From contig DATCKA010000144.1 of the NCBI GenBank assembly GCA_036562495.1, forward strand, positions 18,010 through 82,009: a stretch of 64,000 nucleotides of DNA, in the 5' to 3' direction. Each line of letters starts with the position of its first letter. Position 1 is the stretch's first letter. Shown here in pieces: positions 55,979 through 64,000 of this stretch. The stretch comes from Geochorda sp036562495. Lineage in GTDB: Bacteria; Bacillota; Limnochordia; Limnochordales; Geochordaceae. The notes beneath the pieces were generated by a model, which searched no databases, was not told the origin of the DNA, and was given only the letters and a program-made list of their open reading frames with translations. Both the position numbers and the translations under genes were made by a program.

Positions 55979-57127
55979 ATGGGCATGAGAGATCTCCGTG
56001 GTCAGGCGGTGGTACGCCGCGGGCAGGAGCTGGTCGAGTTCCTCGAGCGCTCACCGCTCAAGCCCCGATACTCCGTTGGGGTCTGGTACTTCTCACCGGC
56101 GGCCAACCGCTTCCACGACCGGTACCAGCCGGCCGCATCCATCCAAGAGCGCCTCGAGCGCATCGCACGGCTCGCGCCCCTGGGAGTCGTCGGGGTGGAG
56201 GCGCACTACCCCAACGAGATCAATGAAGACAACCTTGACACCTGGAAGAGCTTCTCCCAGCAAAGCGGCATCCGCATCGTGACGGTGGTGCCGCTGCTCT
56301 TCTGGGATTCGGACTTCGAGTTCGGGTCGCTCTCGTCTCCGCTCCCCCAGGCGCGCAAGAAGGCCATCGATCGAACCATCCGCACGCTGCAACTCAACAA
56401 GGAGCTGGGCACGGACTTCGCCATCGTCTGGCCCGGCATCGACGGGTTCGAGCAGCCTTTCGGGGCCAATCTGGCGGATGCTCGGCGGCGGTTCGTCGAC
56501 GGCCTGGTGGAGGCCATGGAGACCGTGCCCGGGGTGCGCATCGCTTTCGAGCCGAAGCCCTACGAGCCCAGGGGGCGCATCCTCTTCGGCACGACGGCCG
56601 AGGGGCTTCTACTCGCGCACCAGGTCGAAGCGAAGCTCCGCCACCCCGAGAACCGCCGCCTGCTGGACGAGGGGCACGCGCTGGTGTGCCTCAACCCCGA
56701 GGTCGGCCACATGATGATGGCCTACGAAGACCTGGCCTACAGCTTCTCCCTCGCCATGGAGGCCGGGCGACTGGCCCATACGCACTGGAATGCCCAGCCG
56801 CTGGGCGGCTATGACCTGGACCTGCCGGTCGGCACCGTCTCCCCCGAGCAGCTGGAGTCGGCGCTGTACGCGCTCAAGATGCACGGCTACCAGGAGCTGT
56901 TTGGCCTGGACCTCAACCCGGAGCGGATGCCCCCGGAGGAGGCGGTGCGGATCTCCATCGAAGCCATCAACGCGGCCGTCGACCGGATCAACGAGCTCGA
57001 TCACGAAGCCATCGTCTGGGCCGCCGAACACCCCGACAAGGCACGGGGATGGATCGAGCGCTACCTGATCCGGGTGCGGGCGTCTCACCCGGAGAAGCTG
57101 GAGCCGCTCGCCAAACCCAACGCATGA
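55979..57127 (+). CDS. Xylose isomerase-like TIM-barrel protein
   Basis: Likely sugar isomerase. The 382-residue protein has the xylose-isomerase-type metal/substrate strand EPKPYEPRG (Glu191), a further LNPEVGHMMMA segment and HTHWNAQPLGGYDLD late in the barrel. It keeps the EPKP pattern of XylA, but its N-terminus is unlike the classical actinobacterial XylA that I know. With xylulokinase at 61028, D-xylose to D-xylulose is the most natural reaction; another aldose is possible. It starts at ATG 55979 after GAGGAGGAGG, 55 bp after the GH3 gene. Confidence 0.82.
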   Translation: MGMRDLRGQAVVRRGQELVEFLERSPLKPRYSVGVWYFSPAANRFHDRYQPAASIQERLERIARLAPLGVVGVEAHYPNEINEDNLDTWKSFSQQSGIRIVTVVPLLFWDSDFEFGSLSSPLPQARKKAIDRTIRTLQLNKELGTDFAIVWPGIDGFEQPFGANLADARRRFVDGLVEAMETVPGVRIAFEPKPYEPRGRILFGTTAEGLLLAHQVEAKLRHPENRRLLDEGHALVCLNPEVGHMMMAYEDLAYSFSLAMEAGRLAHTHWNAQPLGGYDLDLPVGTVSPEQLESALYALKMHGYQELFGLDLNPERMPPEEAVRISIEAINAAVDRINELDHEAIVWAAEHPDKARGWIERYLIRVRASHPEKLEPLAKPNA

Positions 57128-57278
57128 CAGACGCGGCCCCTCGGAAGGGGGGTGGGGGGGCGGAGTACGGCGCAGCGCCTGTCGTCGGCAACGAGGAGAA
57201 GCGTCACTGGTGAGGGCTATGTAACGGTTTGCGAGATGGTCGTCTTTCGGAGGTTCGCTCAGGGAGGAGGAATGACCG

Positions 57279-58292
57279 ATGAAGCGGTGGATGGTCGTCA
57301 GCCTCGTGCTCGTGCTGGTCGCGGCGCTGTCGCTGGCCGGGACTGCCGTGGGGGCATCCAAACCGCCTGGCAGCAAGCTGGTCTTCGCATGGATCCCCAA
57401 GGCTCTCAACAACCCCGTGTTCGAGCTCGGGCGAGACGGGGCGTTCCAGAAGGCTCGTGAGCTGACCGCCCAGGGTCCGTACACCGTCGAGGTGCTCTAC
57501 GTCGGCTCGGTTGCGTCGGATGCGGCCGAGCAGGTGCGGGTCATCGAGGACGTCATCGCCCGGGGCGTGGACGGCATTGCGGTCTCGGCCAACGACCCGA
57601 CGGCCCTCACGGACGTCATCAACAAGGCGGTTGCCGCGGGCATCCCGGTCATGACCTGGGATAGCGATTCGCCTGACAGCAAGCGCTTTACCTATCTGGG
57701 CGTCAACAACTACGAGGGTGGCCGGGCGGCCGCGCAGCTTCTGGTGCGCGCGATGGGCACCCGAGGCAAGGTGGCACTGCTGACGGGCGTACCGGGCGCG
57801 TTCAACCTGGAGGAGCGCATCCGGGGCTTCAAGGACGAGATCGCCAAGTACCCCGACATCCAGATCGTCCGCACCGTCTACTGCAACGACGACATCAACC
57901 TCGGCGTCCAGGTCGTCGAAGAGACCATGCAGGCGTATCCCGACCTCAACGGCTGGTTCTTCGTGGGGCTGTGGCCGCTGTTCGCCGAGCGGGGCTCCAT
58001 GCCGTTGTGGGAGGCGGCGGCACGCAAGGGCCTGAAGACGGTGGCGTTCGACACGCTCCCGGTCGAACTCGAGTACCTGAAGGATGGCTTGCTCCACGGC
58101 CTCGTCGGGCAGAAGTACTGGGGATGGGGTTACGACTCGATCCAGATCCTCTACGACTACGTCGTCAACAACAAGACATTCCCCGAGTGGGTCGACTCCG
58201 GCATGGACCTGGTGACGGCCAACAACGTCGACGCCATGATCCGGGCCTGGGAGACCAAGGACTTCACCAAGCCGTTGCCGCCGCCGTTCTGA
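57279..58292 (+). CDS. CUT2 sugar-binding protein (RbsB/XylF type)
   Basis: Extracytoplasmic pentose/hexose-binding protein of the periplasmic-binding type 1 fold. The 337-residue protein has a signal peptide ending in VGA, then KLVFAWIPKALNNPVFELG and a middle with ISANDP-like loop GIAVSANDPTALTDVI, typical of the family. TWDSDSPDSKRFTYLGVNNYEGG is the hinge segment. The ATG at 57279 is preceded by GGAGGAGGAA. It is the first gene of a complete CUT2 importer. A hairpin separates it from the ATPase gene, consistent with higher expression of the binding protein. Confidence 0.93.
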   Translation: MKRWMVVSLVLVLVAALSLAGTAVGASKPPGSKLVFAWIPKALNNPVFELGRDGAFQKARELTAQGPYTVEVLYVGSVASDAAEQVRVIEDVIARGVDGIAVSANDPTALTDVINKAVAAGIPVMTWDSDSPDSKRFTYLGVNNYEGGRAAAQLLVRAMGTRGKVALLTGVPGAFNLEERIRGFKDEIAKYPDIQIVRTVYCNDDINLGVQVVEETMQAYPDLNGWFFVGLWPLFAERGSMPLWEAAARKGLKTVAFDTLPVELEYLKDGLLHGLVGQKYWGWGYDSIQILYDYVVNNKTFPEWVDSGMDLVTANNVDAMIRAWETKDFTKPLPPPF

Positions 58293-58310
58293 TGGCGGGA
58301 GCGACATGGA

Positions 58311-58337
58311 GGGGGCACCCGGTCAGAGGGTGCCCCC
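58311..58337 (+). terminator. Hairpin between CUT2 binding-protein and ATPase genes
   Basis: GGGGGCACCC (58311-58320) pairs perfectly with GGGTGCCCCC (58328-58337) around a 7-base loop. No T-run follows. It probably protects the binding-protein mRNA or partly ends transcription before the ATPase and permease genes. Confidence 0.6.
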
Positions 58338-58371
58338 ATGACGAGATCATGGGTAAAGGGCGAAAAGGGCG

Positions 58372-59934
58372 ATGACTGCCTCTACAGGTTCCCGCCGCTA
58401 CTGGCTGGAGATGCGGGGGATCTCCAAGCGATTCCCTGGCGTCCAGGCCCTGGACGGCGTCGATTTCGAGGTGGCGGCGGGCGAAGTCGTGGGACTCATC
58501 GGCGAAAACGGTGCTGGCAAGTCCACGTTGCTCAAGATCCTGAGCGGAGCGTACCGGCGCGACGCCGGGACCATCCTCATCGACGGGCGCCCCACTGAGA
58601 TACTGAGCCCTGACCATGCCCGCCATCTTGGGATTGCGACCATCTACCAGGAGTTCAACCTGGCACCCAACCGAGGAGCGAGTGCCAACGTCTTCCTGGG
58701 GAGGGAGCAGCGGCGGCCCGGATGGCTGGGACGGCTGGGCTTCGTCGATGGTCGTGCCATGGAAGCCCGGGCGCGGCAGGTGCTGGAAAGCCTGGGCGTC
58801 GATATCGACCCGCGCCTTCCCGTCGGCCGCCTCTCGGTGCCGCAGCGCCAGTTGGTGGAGATCGCCCGGGCGCTGGCCTTCGACGCCCGGCTGGTGGTGA
58901 TGGACGAGCCGACATCGTCCCTGGGTCAGGAAGACGTGAGGCGTCTCCTCGAGATCGTGACGGCGCTTGCCGACCGCGGGATCGGCGTGGTCTTCGTCAG
59001 CCACCGGCTCGAAGAGGTGCTCCAGGTTGCCCACCGCATCGTGGTGCTCCGGGACGGCCGTCGGGTGGGGGAGCTGTCGAGGGAGGAGGCCTCGGCCCAG
59101 GAGATCGTGCGCCTGATGGTCGGCAGGGAGCTGGCAGCGGCCTCTCGGAGGCAGCGGACGGGTAGAGCGTCGCAGACGACCGCGCCGCTGCTCGAGGTGC
59201 GGGGTCTCTGCCGCCGTGGTGTGGTGGAGGACGTCAGCTTCACGCTGTACCCGGGAGAGATCCTGGGCGTGGCCGGCCTCATGGGAGCCGGTCGCACGGA
59301 GATGGTGCGCCTCATCTACGGGGCCGATCGGGCCGACGCCGGCGCCATCCTCCTGGACGGCCGGCCCGTCGTCATTCGTTCACCGAAGGACGCCATCCGC
59401 GCGGGCATCATGCTGGTACCCGAAGATCGGCAACAGCAGGGGCTCGTGCTGAAGCTGTCAGTGGTCGAGAACATCGGACTTCCGTGGCTCGAGCGAGTGG
59501 CGCATCTCCGGGGCCTGCACGTCGATCGGCGGCGCCTCGCCCAGCTCGCGCAGACAGAGGTGGAGCGGCTCCGCATCCGCACGCCCGGGCTTTCGCAGAA
59601 GGTGATGTTCCTTTCGGGCGGCAACCAGCAGAAAGTCGTGCTGGCGCGGTGGCTCGCGCAGCGGCCGCGCGTGCTGATCCTCGACGAACCGACGCGGGGC
59701 ATCGACGTGGGGGCCAAAGCCGAGGTGCATGAACTGATCCGTTCGCTGGCCGATCAGGGCATCGGCATCATCGTGGTCTCCTCCGAACTCCCCGAAATCC
59801 TGGCTCTGAGCGACCGGGTGCTGGTCATGTACCGGGGACGCCTCGCCGCCATCCTCGACGGGGACGAGGCGACCCAGGAGCGGATCATGTGGTTTGCGAC
59901 CGGCCACCAGTCTGTCGCGGTTGGGAAGGTGTAG
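58372..59934 (+). CDS. CUT2 sugar ABC transporter ATP-binding protein (RbsA/XylG type)
   Basis: Duplicated ABC ATPase of 520 residues. The first half has Walker A GENGAGKST, signature-like LSVPQRQLVEIA and Walker B VVMDEPTSSL. The second half has a degenerate Walker A (GLMGAGRTE), the signature LSGGNQQKVVLARWL and Walker B LILDEPTRGIDVG. This asymmetry is normal for RbsA-type proteins. It starts at ATG 58372 after AAAAGGGCG and lies 7 bp before the permease gene. Confidence 0.95.
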   Translation: MTASTGSRRYWLEMRGISKRFPGVQALDGVDFEVAAGEVVGLIGENGAGKSTLLKILSGAYRRDAGTILIDGRPTEILSPDHARHLGIATIYQEFNLAPNRGASANVFLGREQRRPGWLGRLGFVDGRAMEARARQVLESLGVDIDPRLPVGRLSVPQRQLVEIARALAFDARLVVMDEPTSSLGQEDVRRLLEIVTALADRGIGVVFVSHRLEEVLQVAHRIVVLRDGRRVGELSREEASAQEIVRLMVGRELAAASRRQRTGRASQTTAPLLEVRGLCRRGVVEDVSFTLYPGEILGVAGLMGAGRTEMVRLIYGADRADAGAILLDGRPVVIRSPKDAIRAGIMLVPEDRQQQGLVLKLSVVENIGLPWLERVAHLRGLHVDRRRLAQLAQTEVERLRIRTPGLSQKVMFLSGGNQQKVVLARWLAQRPRVLILDEPTRGIDVGAKAEVHELIRSLADQGIGIIVVSSELPEILALSDRVLVMYRGRLAAILDGDEATQERIMWFATGHQSVAVGKV

Positions 59935-59941
59935 CCACGTC

Positions 59942-60922
59942 ATGGAGCGGGCGGCACAGGCCAAGGCAGGAGGGGCACATAGGGCCCTCGGATTGCTGCG
60001 CATGCAGGAAGTCGGCATCCTGGCCATCCTTCTCGTGATGTCGCTCTTCCTGGCCCTCCGAGCGCCCCAGTTTCTCACCAGCACCAACGTCTTCAACGTC
60101 CTCCGAGCCTTCTCGTGGATCGCCATCTCGGCCTTCGGCGTCGCGATGGTCATCATCACGGCGGGCATCGACCTGTCGGTCGGTTCGGTCATGGCGGTGG
60201 CGGGGCTGGCGTCCGCCATGGTGCTGCAGGCGGGATACGGACCGGTCGCGGCCGTGCTGGTGGGCCTGGTCACCGGCCTGTTCATCGGGGCGGTCAACGG
60301 CTCCCTGATCGCATGGGGGCGGCTGCCTCCGTTCATCGCGACGCTCGGCACGATGAGCATCGCCAGAGGGTTTGCGTACGGCCTGACGGGCGGGTGGCCC
60401 GTGCGCGGGCTGCCGGCGTCGTTCAACATGCTGGGGCAGTACGACGTCCCGCTTGGGCCCTGGTCGGTGCCTCTGCCCGTACTCATCATGCTGGCGCTGG
60501 CGGTGCTCTGCCACCTGTTCCTGACCCGCACGGTGTGGGGCTACCGGATCTACGCGGTGGGTGGCAACGAACAGGCTGCGGCGCTGGCCGGGATCGACGT
60601 GCGCCGCATCAAGCTGCTAGTCTACTCCCTGAGCGGGCTTCTCAGCGCTGTCGGCGGGATCCTCATGACCGCACGGCTGGGCGTGGCGGCCCCGACGGCG
60701 GCGCTGGGGTACGAGCTCGACGTGATCGCGGCCGCGGTCATCGGTGGCACGAGCCTGATGGGCGGCGAGGGGACCATCCTGGGTGTGCTCATCGGCGCCG
60801 CCATCATGCAGGTCATCCGAAACGGCCTGGTCTTGATGGGCTTCCCGGCCTACTGGCAGCCGGCGGCCATCGGAGCTGTCATCATCGTGGCCATCATGGT
60901 CGACCAGCTTCGGCGACGCTGA
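59942..60922 (+). CDS. CUT2 sugar ABC transporter permease (RbsC/XylH type)
   Basis: Membrane subunit, 326 residues, eight to ten segments. It has ITAGIDLSVGSVMAVAGL and NGSLIAWGRLPPFIATLGTM in the first half, and the VGGNEQAAALAGI and AAAVIGGTSLMGGEGTI motifs in the second, all standard for RbsC-type permeases. The ATG at 59942 follows GGGAAGGTG; an upstream start in the same frame lies within the ATPase gene and is not likely. Confidence 0.95.
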   Translation: MERAAQAKAGGAHRALGLLRMQEVGILAILLVMSLFLALRAPQFLTSTNVFNVLRAFSWIAISAFGVAMVIITAGIDLSVGSVMAVAGLASAMVLQAGYGPVAAVLVGLVTGLFIGAVNGSLIAWGRLPPFIATLGTMSIARGFAYGLTGGWPVRGLPASFNMLGQYDVPLGPWSVPLPVLIMLALAVLCHLFLTRTVWGYRIYAVGGNEQAAALAGIDVRRIKLLVYSLSGLLSAVGGILMTARLGVAAPTAALGYELDVIAAAVIGGTSLMGGEGTILGVLIGAAIMQVIRNGLVLMGFPAYWQPAAIGAVIIVAIMVDQLRRR

Positions 60923-61027
60923 GAGCCGACGCAGGCCATGCCTGCCAGATGAGGCTCGGCCTCGGCGGTGCCGCTGGTGGCTAGCTTCGCCAGACGCAAC
61001 GCACGAAGGGAGCTATCGAACACGGGG

Positions 61028-62554
61028 ATGCTTCGGTACCTCATCGGGGTGGACGTTGGGACGACGGGCACGAAGACGCTGCTCGTCGACGAGCACGGGC
61101 AGGTCGTGGCCCGGGCCTTCGACGAGTATCCGCTGCTGGCGCCGAGGCCCGGCTGGGCCGAGCAGGAGCCGGAGGAGTGGTATCGCGCCACCGTGAGCGG
61201 CATCCGCAAGGTGGTGGCGCAGGCTGGCATCCGGGGAGACCAGGTGGCCGGCATCAGCTTCTCCGGGCAGATGCACGGCTCGGTCTTCCTGGACAGGGCC
61301 GGGCAGGTCATCCGGCGGCCACTCTTGTGGTGCGACGTGCGGACGGCCGACGAGGTGCGCGCCATCAACGAGGCGGTCGGGCGGGAGCGCATGATCGCCA
61401 TCGCGGGCAGCCCCGCCATGGAGGGCTTCACCGCCCCCAAGGTCCTGTGGCTGCAACGCCACGAACCCGCGCACTTCGAGCGCATCGCGTCCGTCTTGCT
61501 GCCCAAGGACTACGTGCGCTACCGGCTCACCGGCGAACTGGCCACCGAGGTGTCGGACGCGGCCGGCTCGGCCATGTTCGACATCGAACGAGGCTGCTGG
61601 TCGCAAGAGGTGCTGGACGTGGTAGGCCTGAGCTCGGCTCAGCTCCCGCCGGTGCTTCGGTCCATCGATGTGGCCGGGCGGCTCACCGCGCAGGCGGCCG
61701 AGCAGACCGGCCTGCCTCCTGGCATCCCCGTGGTGGCAGGCGGCGCCGACAACGCCTGCGGCGCGGTGGGAGCCGGGGTGGTGCGCCCCGGGCGGGCGCA
61801 CGTCAGCATCGGGTCCTCCGGCGTCATCGTGAGCTACGCCGCTGCCCCGCTCCGTGATGGCGGCGGGCGGGTGCACACCTTCAACCACTCGGTGCCCGGG
61901 GCCTGGTACGTCATGGGGGTCATGCTGGCGGCCGGCTTGAGCCTGCGCTGGGTGCGAGACGAACTGGGCCAGGCCGAGCGGGCGGTGGCCGATCTGGCCG
62001 GACTCGACGTCTACGACCTGTTGACCCGGGAGGCGGCTTCGAGCCCACCGGGGGCCCGAGGCCTGTGGTTCTTGCCCTATCTCAACGGCGAACGCACCCC
62101 TCACGCCGATCCTCACGCACGAGGCGTCTGGTTCGGGCTGAGCAGTGCCCACCGGCGCGCCGACCTCATCCGATCGGTGCTGGAAGGGGTGGCCTTCGCC
62201 CTGCGCGACAGCCTGGAGGTCTTCAAAGAGATGGGCATCGAGGTCGGCCAGCTGCGCGCCATCGGGGGAGGCGGTAAGAGCCCTCTGTGGCGTGAGATCC
62301 TGGCGGACGTGCTGGCGGTGCCCATCGCCAGGCTCAACATCGACGAAGGGCCTGCCTACGGCGCGGCGCTGCTGGCCGGTGTGGGCACGGGGGTGTGGCG
62401 CGACGTGGCAGAGGCCGCTGATGCGACGGTGCGGCCGGTGGAGGGCGTCGACCCCGACGGAGCGCGCACCGCGGAGTACGAGGCCCGCTATCGCATCTTC
62501 CGCTCGCTGTACACGGCGCTGAGGCAGTCGTTTAGGGACGCCGCGGCGCTCTAA
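61028..62554 (+). CDS. xylB: Xylulokinase
   Basis: Phosphorylates D-xylulose, feeding the pentose phosphate pathway. The 508-residue FGGY-family kinase has GVDVGTTGTKTLLVDEHG, the xylulose-specific ISFSGQMHGSVFLD motif, LLPKDYVRYRLTGE, GGADNACGAVGAG and the late GGGGKSPLWREILADV motif. The ATG at 61028 gives the canonical start; an upstream in-frame codon at 60968 adds an unlike basic leader. It lies 105 bp after the CUT2 permease gene and ends at a clear terminator. Confidence 0.95.
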   Translation: MLRYLIGVDVGTTGTKTLLVDEHGQVVARAFDEYPLLAPRPGWAEQEPEEWYRATVSGIRKVVAQAGIRGDQVAGISFSGQMHGSVFLDRAGQVIRRPLLWCDVRTADEVRAINEAVGRERMIAIAGSPAMEGFTAPKVLWLQRHEPAHFERIASVLLPKDYVRYRLTGELATEVSDAAGSAMFDIERGCWSQEVLDVVGLSSAQLPPVLRSIDVAGRLTAQAAEQTGLPPGIPVVAGGADNACGAVGAGVVRPGRAHVSIGSSGVIVSYAAAPLRDGGGRVHTFNHSVPGAWYVMGVMLAAGLSLRWVRDELGQAERAVADLAGLDVYDLLTREAASSPPGARGLWFLPYLNGERTPHADPHARGVWFGLSSAHRRADLIRSVLEGVAFALRDSLEVFKEMGIEVGQLRAIGGGGKSPLWREILADVLAVPIARLNIDEGPAYGAALLAGVGTGVWRDVAEAADATVRPVEGVDPDGARTAEYEARYRIFRSLYTALRQSFRDAAAL

Positions 62555-62582
62555 CGAGGCCCTTCCGTAACCGATCACCGCG

Positions 62583-62610
62583 GGCCGGGAGCACCGTCTC
62601 CCGGCCTTTT
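62583..62610 (+). terminator. Rho-independent terminator after xylB
   Basis: GGCCGGGAG (62583-62591) pairs perfectly with CTCCCGGCC (62598-62606) around CACCGT and is followed by TTTT. This is the clearest intrinsic terminator in the window and ends the GH3-to-xylB run. Confidence 0.85.
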
Positions 62611-62816
62611 CGCGGGGACGGGCGTCCTATGGCGACCGATTATCGTCGTCCTCTCCTCTCCTCGCAGTGCTCGCGCGTCATGGCAGGTGCGAAAGCAACG
62701 CGCTCTTGCGACGCTGAAGGAGTTTGGCAACCGGTGTCGAACCGAGGGCCTGGGGAGGCCGATTGTGTCCGATTGGACCGTTCGGTCTCCCGGTGGCACG
62801 GGGGCGGGGGCTCGCC

Positions 62817-63584
62817 ATGCTGGCGGAAGAACGGCGCGCACGGATCCTCGAGGTCCTGAAGAGTTCGCAGGCCGTGACGGTGAGGGAGCTCAGCCGGATG
62901 CTGGGGGCATCCGAGCGGACCATCCGTCGGGACCTGGCCGCGTTGGCCCGCTACCCGTTCGTGCGGCGCACCCACGGCGGCGCGGTCTCGGCCAACGTCG
63001 GCGACGGCGCGGAGCTGACGCTCTTGGAGCGGTATCGCCTGTCGACCTCCGAGAAGGAGCGCATAGGCAAGGCCGCCGTGGCGTTGCTACACCCCCACGA
63101 CCGCGTGATCATCGACGCCGGCAGCACGGCGTACGAGGTCGCACGCCAGATTCCCCAGGGCATGCCGCTGGTGGTCATCACCCACGCCGTCAACGTCGTC
63201 CACGCCTTGCTGGACAAGCCTGACGTCGAGGTCATTCTGTGCGGCGGCACACTGCGCCGCAGCACCCTGTCGCTGGTCGGCCCGGATACGGTCAGCGCGT
63301 ACGGAGCCATCCGCGCCGACATCGCATTCCTGGGCGCGACCGGCGTGACGCCTGAGCTGGAGTTCGTCAACGCCAACCGCATCGAGACCGAGGTGAAGAA
63401 GGCCATCATCCGGGTCGCGCAGCGGTCCGTGGTGCTGGTGGATCACACCAAGTTCGGCAAACTGGCGCTCATGCCTTTCGCCTCTCCGTCTTCCGGCATC
63501 ACCGGTGTCATCACCGACCGGCGAGCGCCGGCCGACTACGTCAAGCGCTTTCGCCAGGCCGGCGTCTGGGTCCAGGTCGTGTGA
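62817..63584 (+). CDS. DeoR-family transcriptional regulator
   Basis: Sugar-phosphate-responsive regulator of 255 residues. The N-terminal helix-turn-helix (about residues 5-57) has RRARILEVLKSSQAVTVRELSRMLGASERTIRRDL, split here as two helices. The C-terminal DeoR sensor domain has IIDAGSTAYEVARQI and the GATGVTPELEFVNANRIETEVKKA effector region. The start is ATG 62817 after a G-rich ribosome site. It sits between xylB and a second CUT2 binding-protein gene, so it probably controls one or both. Confidence 0.93.
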   Translation: MLAEERRARILEVLKSSQAVTVRELSRMLGASERTIRRDLAALARYPFVRRTHGGAVSANVGDGAELTLLERYRLSTSEKERIGKAAVALLHPHDRVIIDAGSTAYEVARQIPQGMPLVVITHAVNVVHALLDKPDVEVILCGGTLRRSTLSLVGPDTVSAYGAIRADIAFLGATGVTPELEFVNANRIETEVKKAIIRVAQRSVVLVDHTKFGKLALMPFASPSSGITGVITDRRAPADYVKRFRQAGVWVQVV

Positions 63585-63769
63585 GGCGCGCAAGAAGGGT
63601 CGTCCTGTGAAGGAGGTGTTGCGGCGGGCTTCGGGCGAGCAGCAGCGGTCAAGTAGGGGCGCACTTCGGGGTAGGTGGCGGTCTTAGTTGGATCGTCCGG
63701 TCCCCTCGACGGCCAGGACGATCCGGATGAAAACCGTCTGCGTGTCAGGAAAGGAGAGTCATCGACACG

Positions 63770-64000
63770 ATGCGCCGAGTGCTCGCCATCACGGCAGTCA
63801 CGTTGCTCGTGGCCGCGCTTTTCGCCGGCACCGCCCTGGCGGCCACCAAGACCATCGGTGTCACGCTGCTGACCCGTGAGCACCAGTTCTACCGCGATCT
63901 CGAAGCAGGCATGAGGGAGGCTGCCCGGCAACTCGGCTTCGAACTCATCATCGTCTCGGGTGAGTTCGACCTCGCCAGGCAGGCGGCCCAGATCGAGGAC
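63770..64000 (+). CDS. CUT2-type sugar-binding protein (3' end outside window)
   Basis: The first 77 codons are visible: a signal peptide ending in TALAA, then KTIGVTLLTREHQFYRDLEAG, the usual first strand and helix of a periplasmic-binding type 1 sugar protein, split by the window edge at QAAQIED. AAGGAGAG lies 10 bases before the ATG. It is 185 bp after the DeoR gene and probably opens a second CUT2 importer, distinct from that at 57279. Confidence 0.88.
   Translation, partial: MRRVLAITAVTLLVAALFAGTALAATKTIGVTLLTREHQFYRDLEAGMREAARQLGFELIIVSGEFDLARQAAQIED

Overview
The window is a 64-kb piece of a very GC-rich (roughly 70% by eye) bacterial chromosome. It is densely packed with genes, many of them joined by 4-bp ATGA or GTGA overlaps. 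The gene set suggests a deep-branching, high-GC member of the Bacillota, perhaps of the Limnochordia type. It includes an RnfCDGEAB cluster, PdxST-type vitamin B6 synthesis, AzlCD, MurQ, ROK and DeoR sugar regulators and sugar importers without their own ATPase. That placement is an inference from gene content, not a measured result. I see no rRNA, tRNA, CRISPR array, insertion sequence or phage gene.

Layout. 1-3213 (minus): a CUT1 sugar importer (binding protein and two permeases, the last cut by the window edge). 3270-5176: an MFS transporter and a small export protein. 5330-13363 (plus): an Rnf electron-transport operon in which RnfD and RnfG are fused in one protein, followed by the flavin transferase ApbE, a fused Gx-transporter/NusG-II protein and an aldo/keto reductase. 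13570-15911 (plus): an unfamiliar cassette of a secreted C39 peptidase, two exported proteins of unknown function and a small membrane protein. 15922-17568 (minus): a GH3 NagZ-like enzyme. 17719-20801 (plus): a cobalamin riboswitch and a BtuFCD-type importer. 20838-24258 (plus): class II aldolase, an LLM flavin oxidoreductase and a GH1 beta-glucosidase. 24365-28145 (minus): acetyl-CoA synthetase, a histidine-tailed NifX-like protein and AzlDC. 28259-30004 (plus): an amidase. 30333-31346 (minus): a zinc alcohol dehydrogenase. 31452-33246 (plus): an FMN riboswitch placed in front of pdxST. 33316-38466: a GPH sugar symporter on the plus strand, then a YwiC-like protein, MurQ, a TPR protein and a pentaheme cytochrome c on the minus strand. 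38795-45694: aconitase on the plus strand, converging on a 2-methylcitrate-cycle operon (prpD-prpB-prpC-ECF S component). 45927-47024: an HtrA-like protease. 47046-64000: a plant-polysaccharide sugar region with a ROK regulator, SDR and PfkB kinase on the minus strand, and then on the plus strand a CUT1 importer, GH3 glycosidase, xylose-isomerase-like protein, CUT2 importer, xylulokinase, DeoR regulator and the start of a second CUT2 binding protein.

How it fits together. The organism appears to import and hydrolyse oligosaccharides (GH1, GH3, several importers), feed pentoses through isomerase and XylB, and assimilate acetate and propionate (AcsA, aconitase, Prp). It couples ferredoxin and NAD through Rnf and recycles cell wall (NagZ-like, MurQ). 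The most unusual items are the FMN riboswitch ahead of pdxST, the RnfD-RnfG fusion with an altered flavin site in its RnfD half, and the C39-peptidase cassette.
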